Positions 1 through 10,727 of a DNA stretch of 64,000 nt are shown here, one piece after another (position 1 is the first letter of the stretch; each line of letters opens with the position of its first letter). The DNA lies in NCBI GenBank assembly GCA_018136815.1, contig CM030935.1:1360204-1424203 (forward strand). The letters are read 5' to 3'. A program made the translations under genes and the position numbers. This DNA is from Isochrysis galbana. Its lineage: Eukaryota; Haptophyta; Isochrysidales; Isochrysidaceae. The notes below the pieces were generated by a model. The model saw only the letters and a list, made by a program, of their open reading frames with translations. It did no database searches and was not told the origin of the DNA.

Positions 1-1270
1 GTGCCCTCCTTTGTCCTTTGACTTTGGCTCCCCTGGAGGCAGGGGGGGGCTACGGTGGTGGTGGATGTCCGTCCGGAGTCCGGAGAGGAGGAAGGGAGCA
101 GGGCAGGCATGATGCCCGACTCTGCAGAGGTTGGGGAGACCCCAATTGAGACGTCCAGCGCGGGACGCACCGAGTAGGATTCTACACCTGACGAATTGGG
201 ATGGCCCATGGGGCCTGAGGACAATGAGGAGGGAGGCATGCCGGCGCCAGGCGCGGCTGAGGAGACGACTTCGGAGACGCTGACGGGCTGAGGCCCGTCA
301 GCAGAGGAAGGCGGGCAGGCGGGCTTGGGCGAGGGCGAGGACGGCGGCGAGAGCGACATCAAGCGAGTGGCGAGAGGCGAGGGTGAGTGTGAGGAGGGCT
401 GTGATGGCAGGGGCTGGCGAGGCGAGGCGAGTTTGTAGGGTACGAGTGTTACGAGAGCGAGAGCGACGAGAGCGAGAGCGACGGATGACGACTGCCGACA
501 GGACGTCGTCGGATCCAACGATGCTAAGGCACCGACTCACGAACACACCAGAATCATTCACCCAAACCAAGCAAAACATCAAATAACCGAGACCCCCAAA
601 TCGCCGATAACTCAAACACGTCGCAAGAGACGGAGAGAGAGAGCGAGAGAGAGAGAGAGAGAATCCACAGCGATGACCGGAGCGTGTCTTCGTTTTAGAT
701 TTCCCACGAGACGGAAAGTCGAGGAGGAACGTTATGTCGCGCAACCGCGGCGATCACTTTGGATACAGATCGCAGCGAGATATCCTTGCGATCAAAGAAA
801 TCTTGCTGTTGAGCGTGAACCTTCTAGACGTTTCTATCGAGCAACCCTGAGTAGCAACCAAGGGGGAGGGAAAACCAAAAACCAACGGGACCAAGGGCTT
901 TCATGCAACTTGCGTCAAGGAGAAAGATTCCCTCACCCAAGCAGCGAATCTAAATCGATCTCCAAGGGGAGATGGCAAACCAAACCTGATTGCCCCCAGA
1001 AGCAGGTAACGAAACGCGGGGAGATAGCGAATTCAACCTTTTTGCGAGGCACCTGGGAGGAAGAAAGGTGGAGAAACTTCCCTTCTCTTCGAGAGAAAGA
1101 GAGAGGGCGCTCCACAACCCTAGATCCTAGGCGTCCACGCGAAGTTTTTGACCGAGAACGAGAACGAGAGAATTATAACGATAAATACCGAACGAAGAGA
1201 AGAGAGAAGCTTAACGAGCGTCGATTCGCGAATGCGACAGGGCGGAGAGCGAGAGAGGAGAGCGCGACTG
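1..1270 (+). repeat. Dispersed GC-rich repeat, inverted copy of 37190-38040
   Basis: Two blocks (about 180-505 and 940-1250) match, in reverse complement and in the same order, about 38035-37725 and 37440-37190. A third partial copy lies at 52310-52440. The segment ends near 1240 at the motif GCGAATGCGACA, which recurs at 15121, 29142, 31365, 36078 and 37197 in one or the other orientation. Open frames here are arginine/serine-rich low-complexity readings and I do not consider them genes. A (GA)n-like stretch lies at 630-662. This is probably part of a non-autonomous retroposon family. Confidence 0.6.
279..302. other. Conserved 10-bp-stem hairpin, copy 1
   Basis: GCTGACGGGC and GCCCGTCAGC flank a 4-base loop (TGAG). 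The same stem with loops CTCA and TTCA is found at 37925-37948 and 52323-52346. The stem is invariant while the loop varies, inside otherwise diverged repeat copies. Confidence 0.6.
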
Positions 1271-2689
1271 AGGTGATTATTCCAATCACACAGCCCCTCC
1301 GTGAGAAGGGGAGAGAGTGTCCCATCTCCCTCCCTCCCCCCGCCCCCTCCACACCTACGCTCGCCCCACTGCTCCCTCTCTCGCCGCGCCCGCTCGCCTC
1401 CTTCTGTCCGCTGCGTGAAGAAACATATCTTATACGGCTAGTTTACGTAGTTGTGGGCCTCAGGTGGTACGCAGAGGGAACGGGTTGACATGCGCACGCA
1501 CGGCGTATCCGCGGGGGGACCGATGACCGATGCACATCGCGCCGTGTGATTGCAAGTCATCACAGGTGCTCCGTGTGAATATCTCTTAAATTGTGTGTTT
1601 ATGTAGTTGTCGACCTTAGAGGAAACGCAGAGGAAAAGCCTTAACACGGCGTCTCCCTCGGGGCGCGGGGGAAAGCAGGTTAAAAAGTTGTTATCCAGGT
1701 CTCCATTTAATTTTAAAACAATGCTCTATGAGTCTATGATACAACTGTGGACATTTGATCGCTCATTCGACTGATGTCCACAGTTGACGGAACGACACCT
1801 TTTGACAGCAGCTGCTCCCGTATGGTGTATGGCGTTCACGTCTCGGATGGCGTCTTCTGGTGGTGGGAATTATTCGTACACTGACGCGCGCCCGGCGACT
1901 CTCCCGACGTCGAGAGCGGCGGCACGAGGATGAAGCCCGTCGTGGCCTCCGCTGACGACGGGACGGTGGACGGGGCGGTTGCGAGAGCGAACATGAGTCG
2001 ATGAGCGATGAGTTCGATAAGATGACCAATGACCAATGACCAAGTGTGCTGGTGCCTGGTGCCTGCGAGCGGGGCGCGTGAGCGTCGAACAGTGGGCAGT
2101 GTGCAGTGTGCGTTCCCTTTTCTCCGGTCAATGCGCCCTCTCGCTTACTCCGTCGCTTTTCACTACCGCAAGACTAAAGCCTGCTATTTCGTGTCGACGA
2201 AAAAATCGCTCGTGTCCCCCACTCGGACTTTTTGTTAGAAGTTAGAATTCTGTGGCTAACACGGTCTACAAGTCTACAATGGGTGTACTCCGAGTACTCT
2301 AGTCTAATGTACATGGACATCTCGCGTCTCGTCGTGTTCTCGAGACCACTCTCCCACGAAATTCGCGCGGCCGAGGTTGCCGCCGAGCTCAGAATAGAAA
2401 TAAGATGAGCCGTTTTTAAATGTGCCACTCTCCACACTACTGTGCAGCATACAGACTCTCATACTCTCCCCTCTCGCGGCACGCGGCACAATATAATAAA
2501 GGAAGGCTCCAGGTACAAGCTGCGAGAGCGGGCATCAAAAGAGAAATGAGAGCGGGAGGGGAAGATCTATTGAATCACGACGGATCTTTCCTTGCTGGGC
2601 TACCTCGCCCTTTGCTTCCCCCCACAGAGAAGGGCGGGCGAGCAGCGCCCTCATCAAGAAGCGTGGTTTTGGCTGCAAGCTGGAAGGGG
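1271..2689. other. Gene-free stretch
   Basis: I see no convincing gene. There is a diverged two-unit repeat (about 1440-1530 and 1595-1660, both built around a TAGTTGT...GCAGAGG core). There is also a 12-bp inverted repeat, AACTGTGGACAT at 1743-1754 facing ATGTCCACAGTT at 1774-1785. The rest is unassigned and may hold the 5' flank of the gene at 2972. Confidence 0.5.
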
Positions 2690-2960
2690 GGGGGGGCGGG
2701 CGGAGGGAGAGAGAGAAGGGGCGGAAGGCCGGGAGTGGATGCGGGCGGGGCGCGGGGGGGCGCGGGCGGGGCGCGGGGGGGGGGGGGGGGGGGGGGGGGA
2801 CCCCCCGACGACGGACGCGCTCAGCTCGCCCTCTTCCCCCTCCCCCCCCCCCCCCCTCCCCCCCCCCCCCCCGCTCTCGCCCCCCACCTCACCAGGCGCC
2901 CCCCCCCCTTTCCCCCTCCCGCTCCCCCCCCCCCATCCCCCCCCTACACACAGTGCGAGG
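2690..2960. repeat. Low-complexity poly-G then poly-C tract
   Basis: About 270 bp of G runs followed by C runs end directly before the oxygenase-CTR gene. Read in frame with that gene it gives Gly/Arg- and Pro-rich sequence, so it is more likely 5' UTR or promoter than coding. Homopolymer lengths here are probably unreliable. Confidence 0.7.
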
Positions 2961-2971
2961 TCCTAGCCCCA

Positions 2972-5065
2972 ATGGGCACAGTTCATATGCTTCGCCTGAT
3001 CCTTTGCGCGCTCTCCATGCTCGCGGGCCGCGCCCAATTCCTCCCCTCCTGCCCCTCGCCAGCCTCGCATAAGTGCCTCACTGGTGCGCTCCAAACCGTT
3101 GGAGCAGTGGTTGTGCGCGACGTGCCGGGGCTCAAGGAGGCGCGCCTCAAAGCTTTCGTATCCATGGCCAAATGTGCCTCGAAAGACGACGCCGGGGACG
3201 CACTGAGCAATGTGGAACTTCCTGATGGCACATTTCGCCGCACGCTCGGTGCACGCACCGTCCGTGGCGTTCCCGAGGCCCTCAGCCACGTCTGCAAAGA
3301 TGGCGAGGTACCGATGGAGTCGCTCCGCGCCATCGTGGATAGCGCTTCCCGTAACTTTCTTGGGGCCGTAGACCAGCGAGCTCAACCGGAACATCCTGTC
3401 CTTAGCACTCGGTCGCGGCGTGCCTACCACTCGCTCATGGAGGCGGCGCAAGGTGGCCAGCAGCTGGAACACTTTCATCATTACATAGCCAAGGCGGGTA
3501 ACGAGACGGCACCTCAACAAGTGGACCGTGCCGCCCTCCCGCTTCACACAGACTCTGGTCTCTTCATCGCCCTTGTGCCCGCTATGTGGCTCGACTTGGA
3601 GAAGCCCCTGTCAGGAAAACAGCGAAATGACGGTTTCTTCGTTCAGGATGCTGACGGGACTTTTCTCACCATAAACCCTGAGGACGCGCCCTCTTCAGTT
3701 GTCTTCATGGTCGGCGACGGCTGGACGAAGTGGCTCGAGCCAGCGCTTCAACTTCATTTTCGCGCCGCCCCACATGGGATGCAGATGTCAGCCCCCGCAG
3801 TCAACTCACTTGCATCGTCTGAGGCACGGCTGTGGTATGGGCGTATGTTCCTCCCTCCTGATGACGCGCTCATGCCGCCGGTCAGCCCGACGGCGCGCGG
3901 ATCCGTTACCTTTGCGGAGTGGGCCGAGTGGGCCAAATCAGCCACGCTCGAGACTATTGCAGAGGGCGCGCCACAAAATCACGATCTACTTCCCACTGGA
4001 TGCGGCGGCCAAAGGCGATCCCTCCTAGTTGTCGACGCGAACGGCTGTAACGATGACCAAATTCTGTGCTGGCATGCATGCAAGTCGATCACCGATCTCG
4101 AATGCGAAAAAGACAATGCAGTCTGCATGGACGAAGATGACGGTTCCATTTGGACCAAAGATGACCCACATTGCCACAATTGCCGGGCCACATGCCTGCT
4201 GCCACCACCACCTCCACATGAGCCACATGAGCCACATCTCCAGCCACATCTCGAGCCAGAGGGAGGTCATCTTCCACCGTTCTGCACTGGCCCCGGCACT
4301 GCCATGCACATGGACGGCTTCACTTTTATTTCATACGGCGAGTCCAACTGCGTGATTCTTCTTTTCGCCTCTTGGCGCATCAGCACGTCGGCTGCCTTCG
4401 GAGTGGCATTCCTCGGGATCGTGCTTCTCGGCGTGTGTACCGAGGGCATGACATATATCCGCCGCAATGTTGTACCTCGATCCAAGCATCTCGTCGGAAA
4501 ACCGCGCCTATACCGAGTGGCGCTTGGCCTCCTCTATACGGTTCAAGTCACCCTTGGATACTTGCTCATGCTGGTCGCAATGACCTATCAGGTCGAGCTC
4601 TTCATCGCCGTCATCTTAGGCTTGTGCATCGGGCACACCATCCTGAACACCTCCGTTCCAGTGGCAGACACCACCGACCCATGCTGTGTGCCGCCAGTCC
4701 AGCCCCCGCGAGCTCAAGTCGCCGCACCCACCCTGAGGACGATCACAACGGACGTCGGCAGCTCACCTCCACTGCCCTTCCACGGCGCGGACGAACCCGA
4801 TTGTCCAGCCATCGGCAATCCTGTTGGGGCTTGTCATCACTGCATCCTTCATGTTTCCCCCATCTCCTGCGAAGGCTGTTGTGCCGTGGTGTGCTCAACT
4901 TTGCGGTCGGTTGATGGGGTTCAGAGCTGTTCCGCATCACTTGATGGCTCCGTGCATGTCGAGACCACAACCAAAGTCCCCGTTGACGAGCTCATTTATG
5001 CGCTCGAACGCATTGGCAAGACAGTCACCCTCGCACCACTTGTGGAAGGTGTCGCCCAACAATAA
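2972..5065 (+). CDS. Oxygenase-like / CTR copper transporter / HMA fusion protein
   Basis: Uninterrupted frame of 697 aa. I chose the ATG at 2972 because a hydrophobic signal peptide follows at once (residues 6-20) and the sequence upstream is poly-G/C. Residues about 25-340 resemble an isopenicillin-N-synthase-type 2OG-Fe(II) oxygenase: an HxD pair (H192, D194), a distal H268 in APHGM and a later RLWYGRMF strand. Residues 359-408 are cysteine-rich, followed by a Pro/His-rich linker (about 411-433). Residues 445-560 look like a CTR copper transporter with three membrane spans, an MLVAM (MxxxM) motif and a GLCIG (GxxxG) motif. Residues 620-692 form an HMA-like domain with C633-E-G-C636. CTR proteins form Cu(I) pores and HMA domains bind Cu(I). 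Inference: an exported oxidoreductase-like head and Cys/His sites feed copper to the pore, and the cytosolic HMA domain receives it. The CTR part is firm, HMA fairly firm, the oxygenase call is by motif only. Confidence 0.8.
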   Translation: MGTVHMLRLILCALSMLAGRAQFLPSCPSPASHKCLTGALQTVGAVVVRDVPGLKEARLKAFVSMAKCASKDDAGDALSNVELPDGTFRRTLGARTVRGVPEALSHVCKDGEVPMESLRAIVDSASRNFLGAVDQRAQPEHPVLSTRSRRAYHSLMEAAQGGQQLEHFHHYIAKAGNETAPQQVDRAALPLHTDSGLFIALVPAMWLDLEKPLSGKQRNDGFFVQDADGTFLTINPEDAPSSVVFMVGDGWTKWLEPALQLHFRAAPHGMQMSAPAVNSLASSEARLWYGRMFLPPDDALMPPVSPTARGSVTFAEWAEWAKSATLETIAEGAPQNHDLLPTGCGGQRRSLLVVDANGCNDDQILCWHACKSITDLECEKDNAVCMDEDDGSIWTKDDPHCHNCRATCLLPPPPPHEPHEPHLQPHLEPEGGHLPPFCTGPGTAMHMDGFTFISYGESNCVILLFASWRISTSAAFGVAFLGIVLLGVCTEGMTYIRRNVVPRSKHLVGKPRLYRVALGLLYTVQVTLGYLLMLVAMTYQVELFIAVILGLCIGHTILNTSVPVADTTDPCCVPPVQPPRAQVAAPTLRTITTDVGSSPPLPFHGADEPDCPAIGNPVGACHHCILHVSPISCEGCCAVVCSTLRSVDGVQSCSASLDGSVHVETTTKVPVDELIYALERIGKTVTLAPLVEGVAQQ

Positions 5066-6120
5066 GGAAACACAGGCCATCAAAACCTCCAACAGGTTTG
5101 GCCTGAAGTTCATCAAGTCGATGCAGAGGTTTGCATTCTTGTCTGATCAAGTTAGTTCCCACGCATTTTCCCTCGTGGACGCCTGTGCAACTCTGCTCAT
5201 CTCCGATCGCCGCGCTTCATACACTTGCGAGACGTGCAGATGAGTTGTTGCAACATCCGGACGTACTCAAACATTCTACGCATCCCTAAAAACGTTCTAC
5301 GCATCCCTGAGATGCTGCATCTGCAGGAACCCTTCCGCTCTACGCAGGCTGCTCCGTCTAAGAAAAGCCTGTTGGTGGGTGGTCCCCTCGAGTGAGCAGC
5401 ATTCGGTATCTCCCATCCCTCGCATCCTTCATCTCCGCATTCATTTGCCCTTTAACGCATTCCGAATCATTGTCGCGTCAATCACGTCTCAACTCTGTAC
5501 GCGTGCTTTGCGCCTTGGTGATATGCATCATATGATGTATGCATCGGGTCTGTGAAGCGCGCATGCGATGGTCCATGTCTACTTATCAGCGTCACGTCAA
5601 CATCCCTCGGCAGAGAACATAGGCGCTTCAGTAGCCTTCGTGCACATACACCATACGCGTAAGACATGATTGAAGCATCGCTCTCAATGCATTCCCCAGC
5701 TCCATGAAAGCCAGACAATAGCATAATTTCGCACACATACAGCTCTATGTGGACTTCGCTGCTTTTTGTCAAGACCATTCTTTTTGGCTTGTCCCACCGT
5801 TGCCAACGAGGTGTCTCGAGGTTTCGTTCTCGCACAAGGTCTTTCTTCTCGGCCTTTCGTTTCTTTGAGTAGCATCTTCTTTCGTGCGTTTACGTTAGTT
5901 CTGGATTCTTTTGTTGGTTGGTGAGTGGTGTCCGGAGTAATGATGGGCCGTGTCGTCGTCGCCTTGCGGCGCAATGTCGCGTGCATCTTCAACTCCCAAG
6001 ACTCCAATACCCCCCCTCTCACTCCCTCACAAAGAAGGCTCCTACTTTTAGCTTTTAGCTGAAGGTCGCGTTCCGTCGAATATGGAACAGTCTCGGTTGA
6101 GCCATCAAATGTCCATGGTA
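5066..6120. other. Downstream flank without a recognised gene
   Basis: This is the 3' flank of the CTR fusion gene. A short direct repeat (ACGTTCTACGCATCCCT-like, about 5271-5310) occurs twice. Open frames on the minus strand near 5482-5835 and 5684-6517 are composition-driven and cross repeat boundaries. Near 6065 is a string (GCGTTCCGTCGAATATGG) that recurs at about 39708. Confidence 0.5.
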
Positions 6121-7245
6121 ATAGATAAGTAAAAAACCTTTTAATATTCTCGCCTCGCACGGCTGGCACTGAGTCACTTTCTCGTAGCCACGCCCCCTTC
6201 CCCTTCCCTTCCTCACCCTCATTCCCCGCAACTAACTTTATAGTTGGTTGCCATGGAGCGCGGCGCCGCTCCCCACCTCTCCTTCGGGCCCCCCGCCGCG
6301 GGCGCCCCCCCAGCACCCATGGAGCTGTCGCTGGCGAAGCGACCGCGTCCGCCCGCAGAGGCCGAGCAGGTGAGCGCGACCCCGGTCGCGCCGCACGGCC
6401 CGTGGCCCCGGCCACACCAAGGAAGGCAGCCATGCTGGCCCACCCCATGGTGGGCCACAGGCTGTGACAAGCACCACACCAGCACCAGACCAAGAGAGAC
6501 AACCACCCACCAGGCATGCCTTATGGTAGAGGCCTCTCTCACCCTGGTGACGGCCGCGCTGCCTCGGCGGCGCGGCCCGAGACCGGGTGGCCCTTATGGG
6601 CACAAACTCAACACCACCAGCAAAGCGCACATGGACACTGACCCACCAATAGCTCAGCACAAAACCCCACAAATGAGAGACTGCTTGGATGCGCCTTGGG
6701 ACGAGGCTAGTGTTTTCGCTAACTTGTAGTCTACCTTTCTCGTTTTCGATGAATACGGGGGTGCTGAATTCCAGTGGTTTCTTAAGTTTGGGCTTCCTCC
6801 TCTGGGCGGCTTTATGCGTGCGCACGGAGCAGTGCATGCGATTTTGGTGGGGTAAGTAAGGACCCCTAACCAAGGTGGTGAACCTCACTAGTGTAGACTC
6901 TAAGATCGGTATGTGTATGTAGTGGTACTCGTGTGACTCAAAGCTTCAACTCTGTAGAAATCTCTTAGTATGTATTTCCACGCTATCACGTACAACGCTT
7001 TTAGTAAAACTGTTAGGCTTTCGGGTGTGTTCGTACCGGGGTATGCGAATAATCTATCCTTCGTTTTCTGTGTGCGTGACCTTCCGGGGGAAGGGGTGTG
7101 GTTATTGAGGGCATCTATGGTCTCGAATATGGTTTTCGTCGTCGCGGGACACCACGCTAGATGGCACGAGTTTTCTCGGTATCGGCGACACAGTCTACAC
7201 ATATCTGTCGGACTGTGGACTGTCTGCGAACCTATTTCTGGTGAG
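6121..7245 (-). mobile_element. Degenerate LINE 3' portion with nested insertion
   Basis: Read on the minus strand, 7233 to about 6707 encodes the C-terminal part of the LINE protein seen intact at 25258-26889, including the CRLC...HLAWC zinc-binding segment. It has frameshifts and an extra segment after PES. The matching 3' UTR and T-run tail lie at about 6230-6125. Between ORF and 3' UTR sits an unrelated GC-rich insertion (about 6230-6700). A second copy of everything from 6762 onward is at 16768-17240. Confidence 0.7.
6230..6490 (+). repeat. Short GC-rich element, AACTAACTTTATAG subfamily
   Basis: It begins with AACTAACTTTATAGTTGGTT and continues with a GCCATGGAGCGCG-type block that closely matches 39477-39715. 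It resembles the AACTAAGTTTATACTTAGTT family (14838, 15617, 29638, 51470) in having an imperfect palindrome followed by CATGG. It seems to have inserted into the LINE remnant around it. No protein is predicted. Confidence 0.55.
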
Positions 7246-7410
7246 CCTGCCAGGGGCAGAGAGTGGGTCAGCAGGGGCCAGTGTGCTCCTGGCAAGCCAT
7301 CAGGCATGCCAGGAGCATGGTGGGTGGTTCCTCCCCCATGGCAGGGGCGGAGGAGTGGAGAGCGGGGGGGGCTCATGCCCCCCCATGGGCAAACTAAGTA
7401 TACGCTGAGT
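7246..7410 (-). repeat. Short element, AACTAAG family, minus orientation
   Basis: The reverse complement starts at a decayed palindrome (about 7410-7390), continues with the CCCATGGGGG block and the GGCATGCCTGATGGCTTGCC segment, and matches the starts of 15617, 29638 and 51470. It abuts the 5' truncation of the LINE remnant. The overlap-contig copy is at about 17241-17415. Confidence 0.6.
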
Positions 7411-7893
7411 CCAGTACAGCATAACACAAAAGGCCTGCCTCGAACGCGCACTCCAAGCCGGGCCCATGGTAGCATGGTAGCGCACCTGGGCCGCACCCCC
7501 GAAACCGAAACCAAAGAAAAGGAACGAGGGGGGGAAGGCAAAGATGCGGAGGGAAGGGAAGAAAGGGCGGTGTCGTACGTGAGGTAGAGTCTACCGATCT
7601 AGCAGTAGGTGTTAGCCCAGAATCTTCAGAAAATTTTCTTCCGATAGTAAGGTAGTGAGACCTGGATTTTAGTAGAAGTCAGCCCAGAATCTTCAGATGT
7701 TTTTTTTGATGGCCCTCGCGAGCGCGCGCGTACCTGACAACTAGCACTCGCCCCATACAAGTGTTTTCGTTCGCGCTTGCTGCTCGCGTCTCACTGGATA
7801 GGTACGAGGTGAGGTGTCACTGATCCATAATCCGAGGTACACTCATCTACCATTTGAGCAAGCCTTTGCACTTGCAGACTTTTCACTCCTTGT

Positions 7894-9524
7894 CTACTCT
7901 TGGATGATTTCCTCCGAGTGGGGACCAAAGGGTTCGAATGCAAGGTGATCTTTCGTGACGCCAAGCTGATTCAGTTGTGCGGCTATCGACTTCATCCATT
8001 CGGGAGGCCCGCAGAAGAAGTACATTGCATCCTTTGCATTCGCGCCGAGTGGGAGCAAGTCCGTCACCTGATTTAGGTCCATCCTGCCCTCAAAATGGTA
8101 TGCCGCGTCTGGGGCATCGCTCTGCAGGGGGCGGTCTTCTTCACGGGGCTCCTCATACCATACACGGCGGCGGAGACTGCCGCTACGCCCGAATCCACGC
8201 AGCATCTCACGGTAGGGATGCTCTCCACCGTGCCGAGATGCGTGCAGCCACGTCACCGGATGTCCCAATGAAGGATCGGAGCTCCCTTGGATGAGGGAGA
8301 GCATCGAGAGCACAGGCGTCATGCCAATCCCTACGAAGACATCGGCGAAAGCTCGTGAGTGGAGTCAGCCTTGTGTTCAGTTTGTGGGAGGGCTGGCTGC
8401 GACGCGGCGCTGACCTGCTGATATAAATACCACAGGCGCCGTTTGGTGGGCGATCCAAAGCTTATGAGCATTTGCCATGTTGAAGTCTCCATGGGGAGGC
8501 GAGAGAGGAACGACATCTCCGGGAAGCACACTGTCGTGAATATATGGTGAGACGAGCCCCTTCTTCTCCCGCTTCACCAGGATTGTGTAGGATTCCGACG
8601 ATGGCGCCTGTTAGAACCAACATTGAGGTGACTATCAAGCGTACAAGGCATGCCACAACAGAACTAGCGAAGGGCCGCCACGGCATCAAGGAAAGCAGGA
8701 TAAGAATCGCCTGCCACATGCCGCCCACAACGCGATGACACGAGGTGCGCACCGAGCAGATTGAGTAGTGCCTTGGCTGCCGGTGCTCCCACTCTGGAGG
8801 ATGGAACCAAAGAGTGGTATATTGTCCTGGAATGTGCTTAGCCACAGGCTTGCCATCCGTGGGCTGGAATTCCAGCTTGAATGTCTCGTCAGACACCTTC
8901 TCCTTTGACACCAGCTTGAAATCACGCATTCCGCGCCAGCCACCTGGCAAAGATTCGACCTACACGCGCAAGCGGATTCAGTAAGGATGCGAAAGCGTAC
9001 GCACAGCATATGCGCTCAAGCGGAAGCGGGCAGCTTGCCTGTTTGTAGATGGCCTCCTCACGCTCAATGCACGCCTTAGCGAGGACACCATAGAAATCGC
9101 CCCACGCGTTTAGTACGTCCTTTGGCGGCGAGAGGCAATCATCGATCGCGGCGAGCAAGTTCGCACCCACAACACCATACTGTGCAGGTGTCACGTGGAG
9201 CGCGCAGTGCTTCTGGTTGATGGGCTCAAGGAACCCATCTGGGATGGGCTTACCCTCGAGCACGGCAGTGGCTGAGACCGCGATCGAGTTGAATAGCGCC
9301 TTAGGCTGCGCCCCACCTGCCTGGTTGCGCACATTGAACGTGTCGAGCAGCTCAGGGTGCTCACGGAACATGCGGTCGTAGAATGTCTTGGTGAGCTTGG
9401 TGCCGAGCTCAGCGACCGCAGGGAGCGTGGCGCGCATCATGCCGAGCGTCGCCTCGGGAAGAACGGGGGCAGCTGTCGAGAGGGCGCGCTTATACGGCGT
9501 GCGTCGTAGTGTGTGCGCCATCAT
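7894..9524 (-). CDS. YHB1: Flavohemoglobin (nitric oxide dioxygenase), four exons
   Basis: Exons on the minus strand: 9039-9524, 8753-8959, 8415-8607, 7894-8330, giving 440 aa. Globin domain: B10 Tyr49 (FYDRMF), E7 Gln73, proximal His106 (QKHCALH). FAD domain: the RHYS motif, which ends exon 2. NAD domain: GMTPVLSM, FFCGPPEWM and the C-terminal FEPFGP. The family oxidises NO to nitrate using O2 and NAD(P)H. Residues 1-25 are basic and Ser/Ala-rich with no acidic residues until about 24, so mitochondrial targeting is possible. Intron 1 (8960-9038) has a GC donor and AG acceptor. Introns 2 and 3 are GT-AG. Joining restores the expected protein without gaps. It is close to bacterial Hmp in motif spelling, so ancient transfer is possible. 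The same gene appears again at 17897-19527. Confidence 0.93.
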
Positions 9525-9678
9525 GATGGAGAGGAGGCCGGGGGCAGTGGCTCACCAGTAGAGAGGGAAGCAGCGGCAGGAGGAGGGGAGGGGCGCTCCG
9601 AGAGGTGCGAGTTGCGTGGAGATGGGGCGGTTGCAATCATATGCCTGAGGAGAGGAAGGAGAAGGAAGAGAGCCGGAG

Positions 9679-9680
<2 letters not shown>

Positions 9681-9759
<79 letters not shown>
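9681..9759. repeat. (GA)n microsatellite
   Basis: Uninterrupted GA dinucleotide run upstream of the flavohemoglobin gene. The counterpart is at about 19683-19759. Confidence 0.95.
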
Positions 9760-9762
<3 letters not shown>

Positions 9763-10313
9763 CGAGAGAGACGAGAGATAGGAGAGACGAAACGTGAGAG
9801 AGAGAGAGGGGCCGAGGGCTTGATGATGGATGATGTGAGATGGCGATGTGAGTCGGTTGATGAGAGGCGCGGCTCACCATAAGAGTCCTGCCGCGCCACG
9901 TAAAAACACGAACCCCCCCCCCCCCACCCCGCCGCGAATTCCTCCCGCCCGCCCCCCCCCCTCCCCCCCCCGCCCCCCGCCGCTTCCCCCCTCCGCCCTT
10001 TCGCGCCGACGGCCGTGATGAGAGAAGAGACGATGGGTGCGGAGGGAGAGACGGGGGCAGATAATCGGTCAGGCTGAGAAAGTATATAGTGGGCAGGATA
10101 AACCAGCGGGCAGGATATGGTCGTGGGAACCACTTGTATGCCGAGCTGCTCGGTGGTCGGGCTGAGACGGAGGAAAGGAGAGAAGAGAGCTCCTCTGGCT
10201 TTGCATCTCTCCTAGAGCTGGAGTAGGGAAAGGGGCTTTGTTTGGCCGTATGGGCCTCCTCGGCCACGCTCCTCTCGGCCTCTCACCGCGGTGTGATTGA
10301 TGGTCGGCGCGGC

Positions 10314-10425
<112 letters not shown>

Positions 10426-10687
10426 CATCGGAGCATCGGCGCGCTCTCAAACGCCGCACTTCGGCGCAATGAGGGGCTCATCTCGGAGGATGGTATCGCC
10501 GAGGGGCGGGGGGGGGGGGGCGAGAGCTGGCGAAGGGAAAAGTTCCAAGTCTGAAGTTTGAGAGGTCAAACAAAAACGTCGCGCCATCTCACTCCCCTTG
10601 CCGGAAGTCGGGGAAACGCGCGTTCATAAGAGGATTTTTGCCAGGTTCTCGTAAGGTTTGAGGAGCGTGGTTGGTTGGAACAGCTCC

Positions 10688-10691
10688 TTAA
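10688..10691. other. Empty TTAA target site of the Kolobok-like element
   Basis: Copy 1 reads CAGCTCC-TTAA-CAAAAC. Copy 2 carries the same flanks separated by a 4007-bp element with TTAA on each side (20689-20692 and 24700-24703). This is a clean pre-integration or precisely excised site. Confidence 0.95.
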
Positions 10692-10727
10692 CAAAACAAC
10701 TGAGCGTTAGTACCAGAGGGTTTTTGC

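Noticed and set aside
673..1488. 271-aa Arg/Ser-rich ORF
   Set aside because: It lies in a dispersed repeat whose other copies do not keep the frame.
2420..2971. Upstream extension of the CTR fusion ORF by 184 codons
   Set aside because: It reads through poly-G/C low complexity and would bury the signal peptide. The ATG at 2972 is far better placed.
5684..6517. 277-aa minus-strand ORF and its neighbours
   Set aside because: The frame crosses a LINE 3' end and the edge of a short repeat; no domain and no coding-like continuity.
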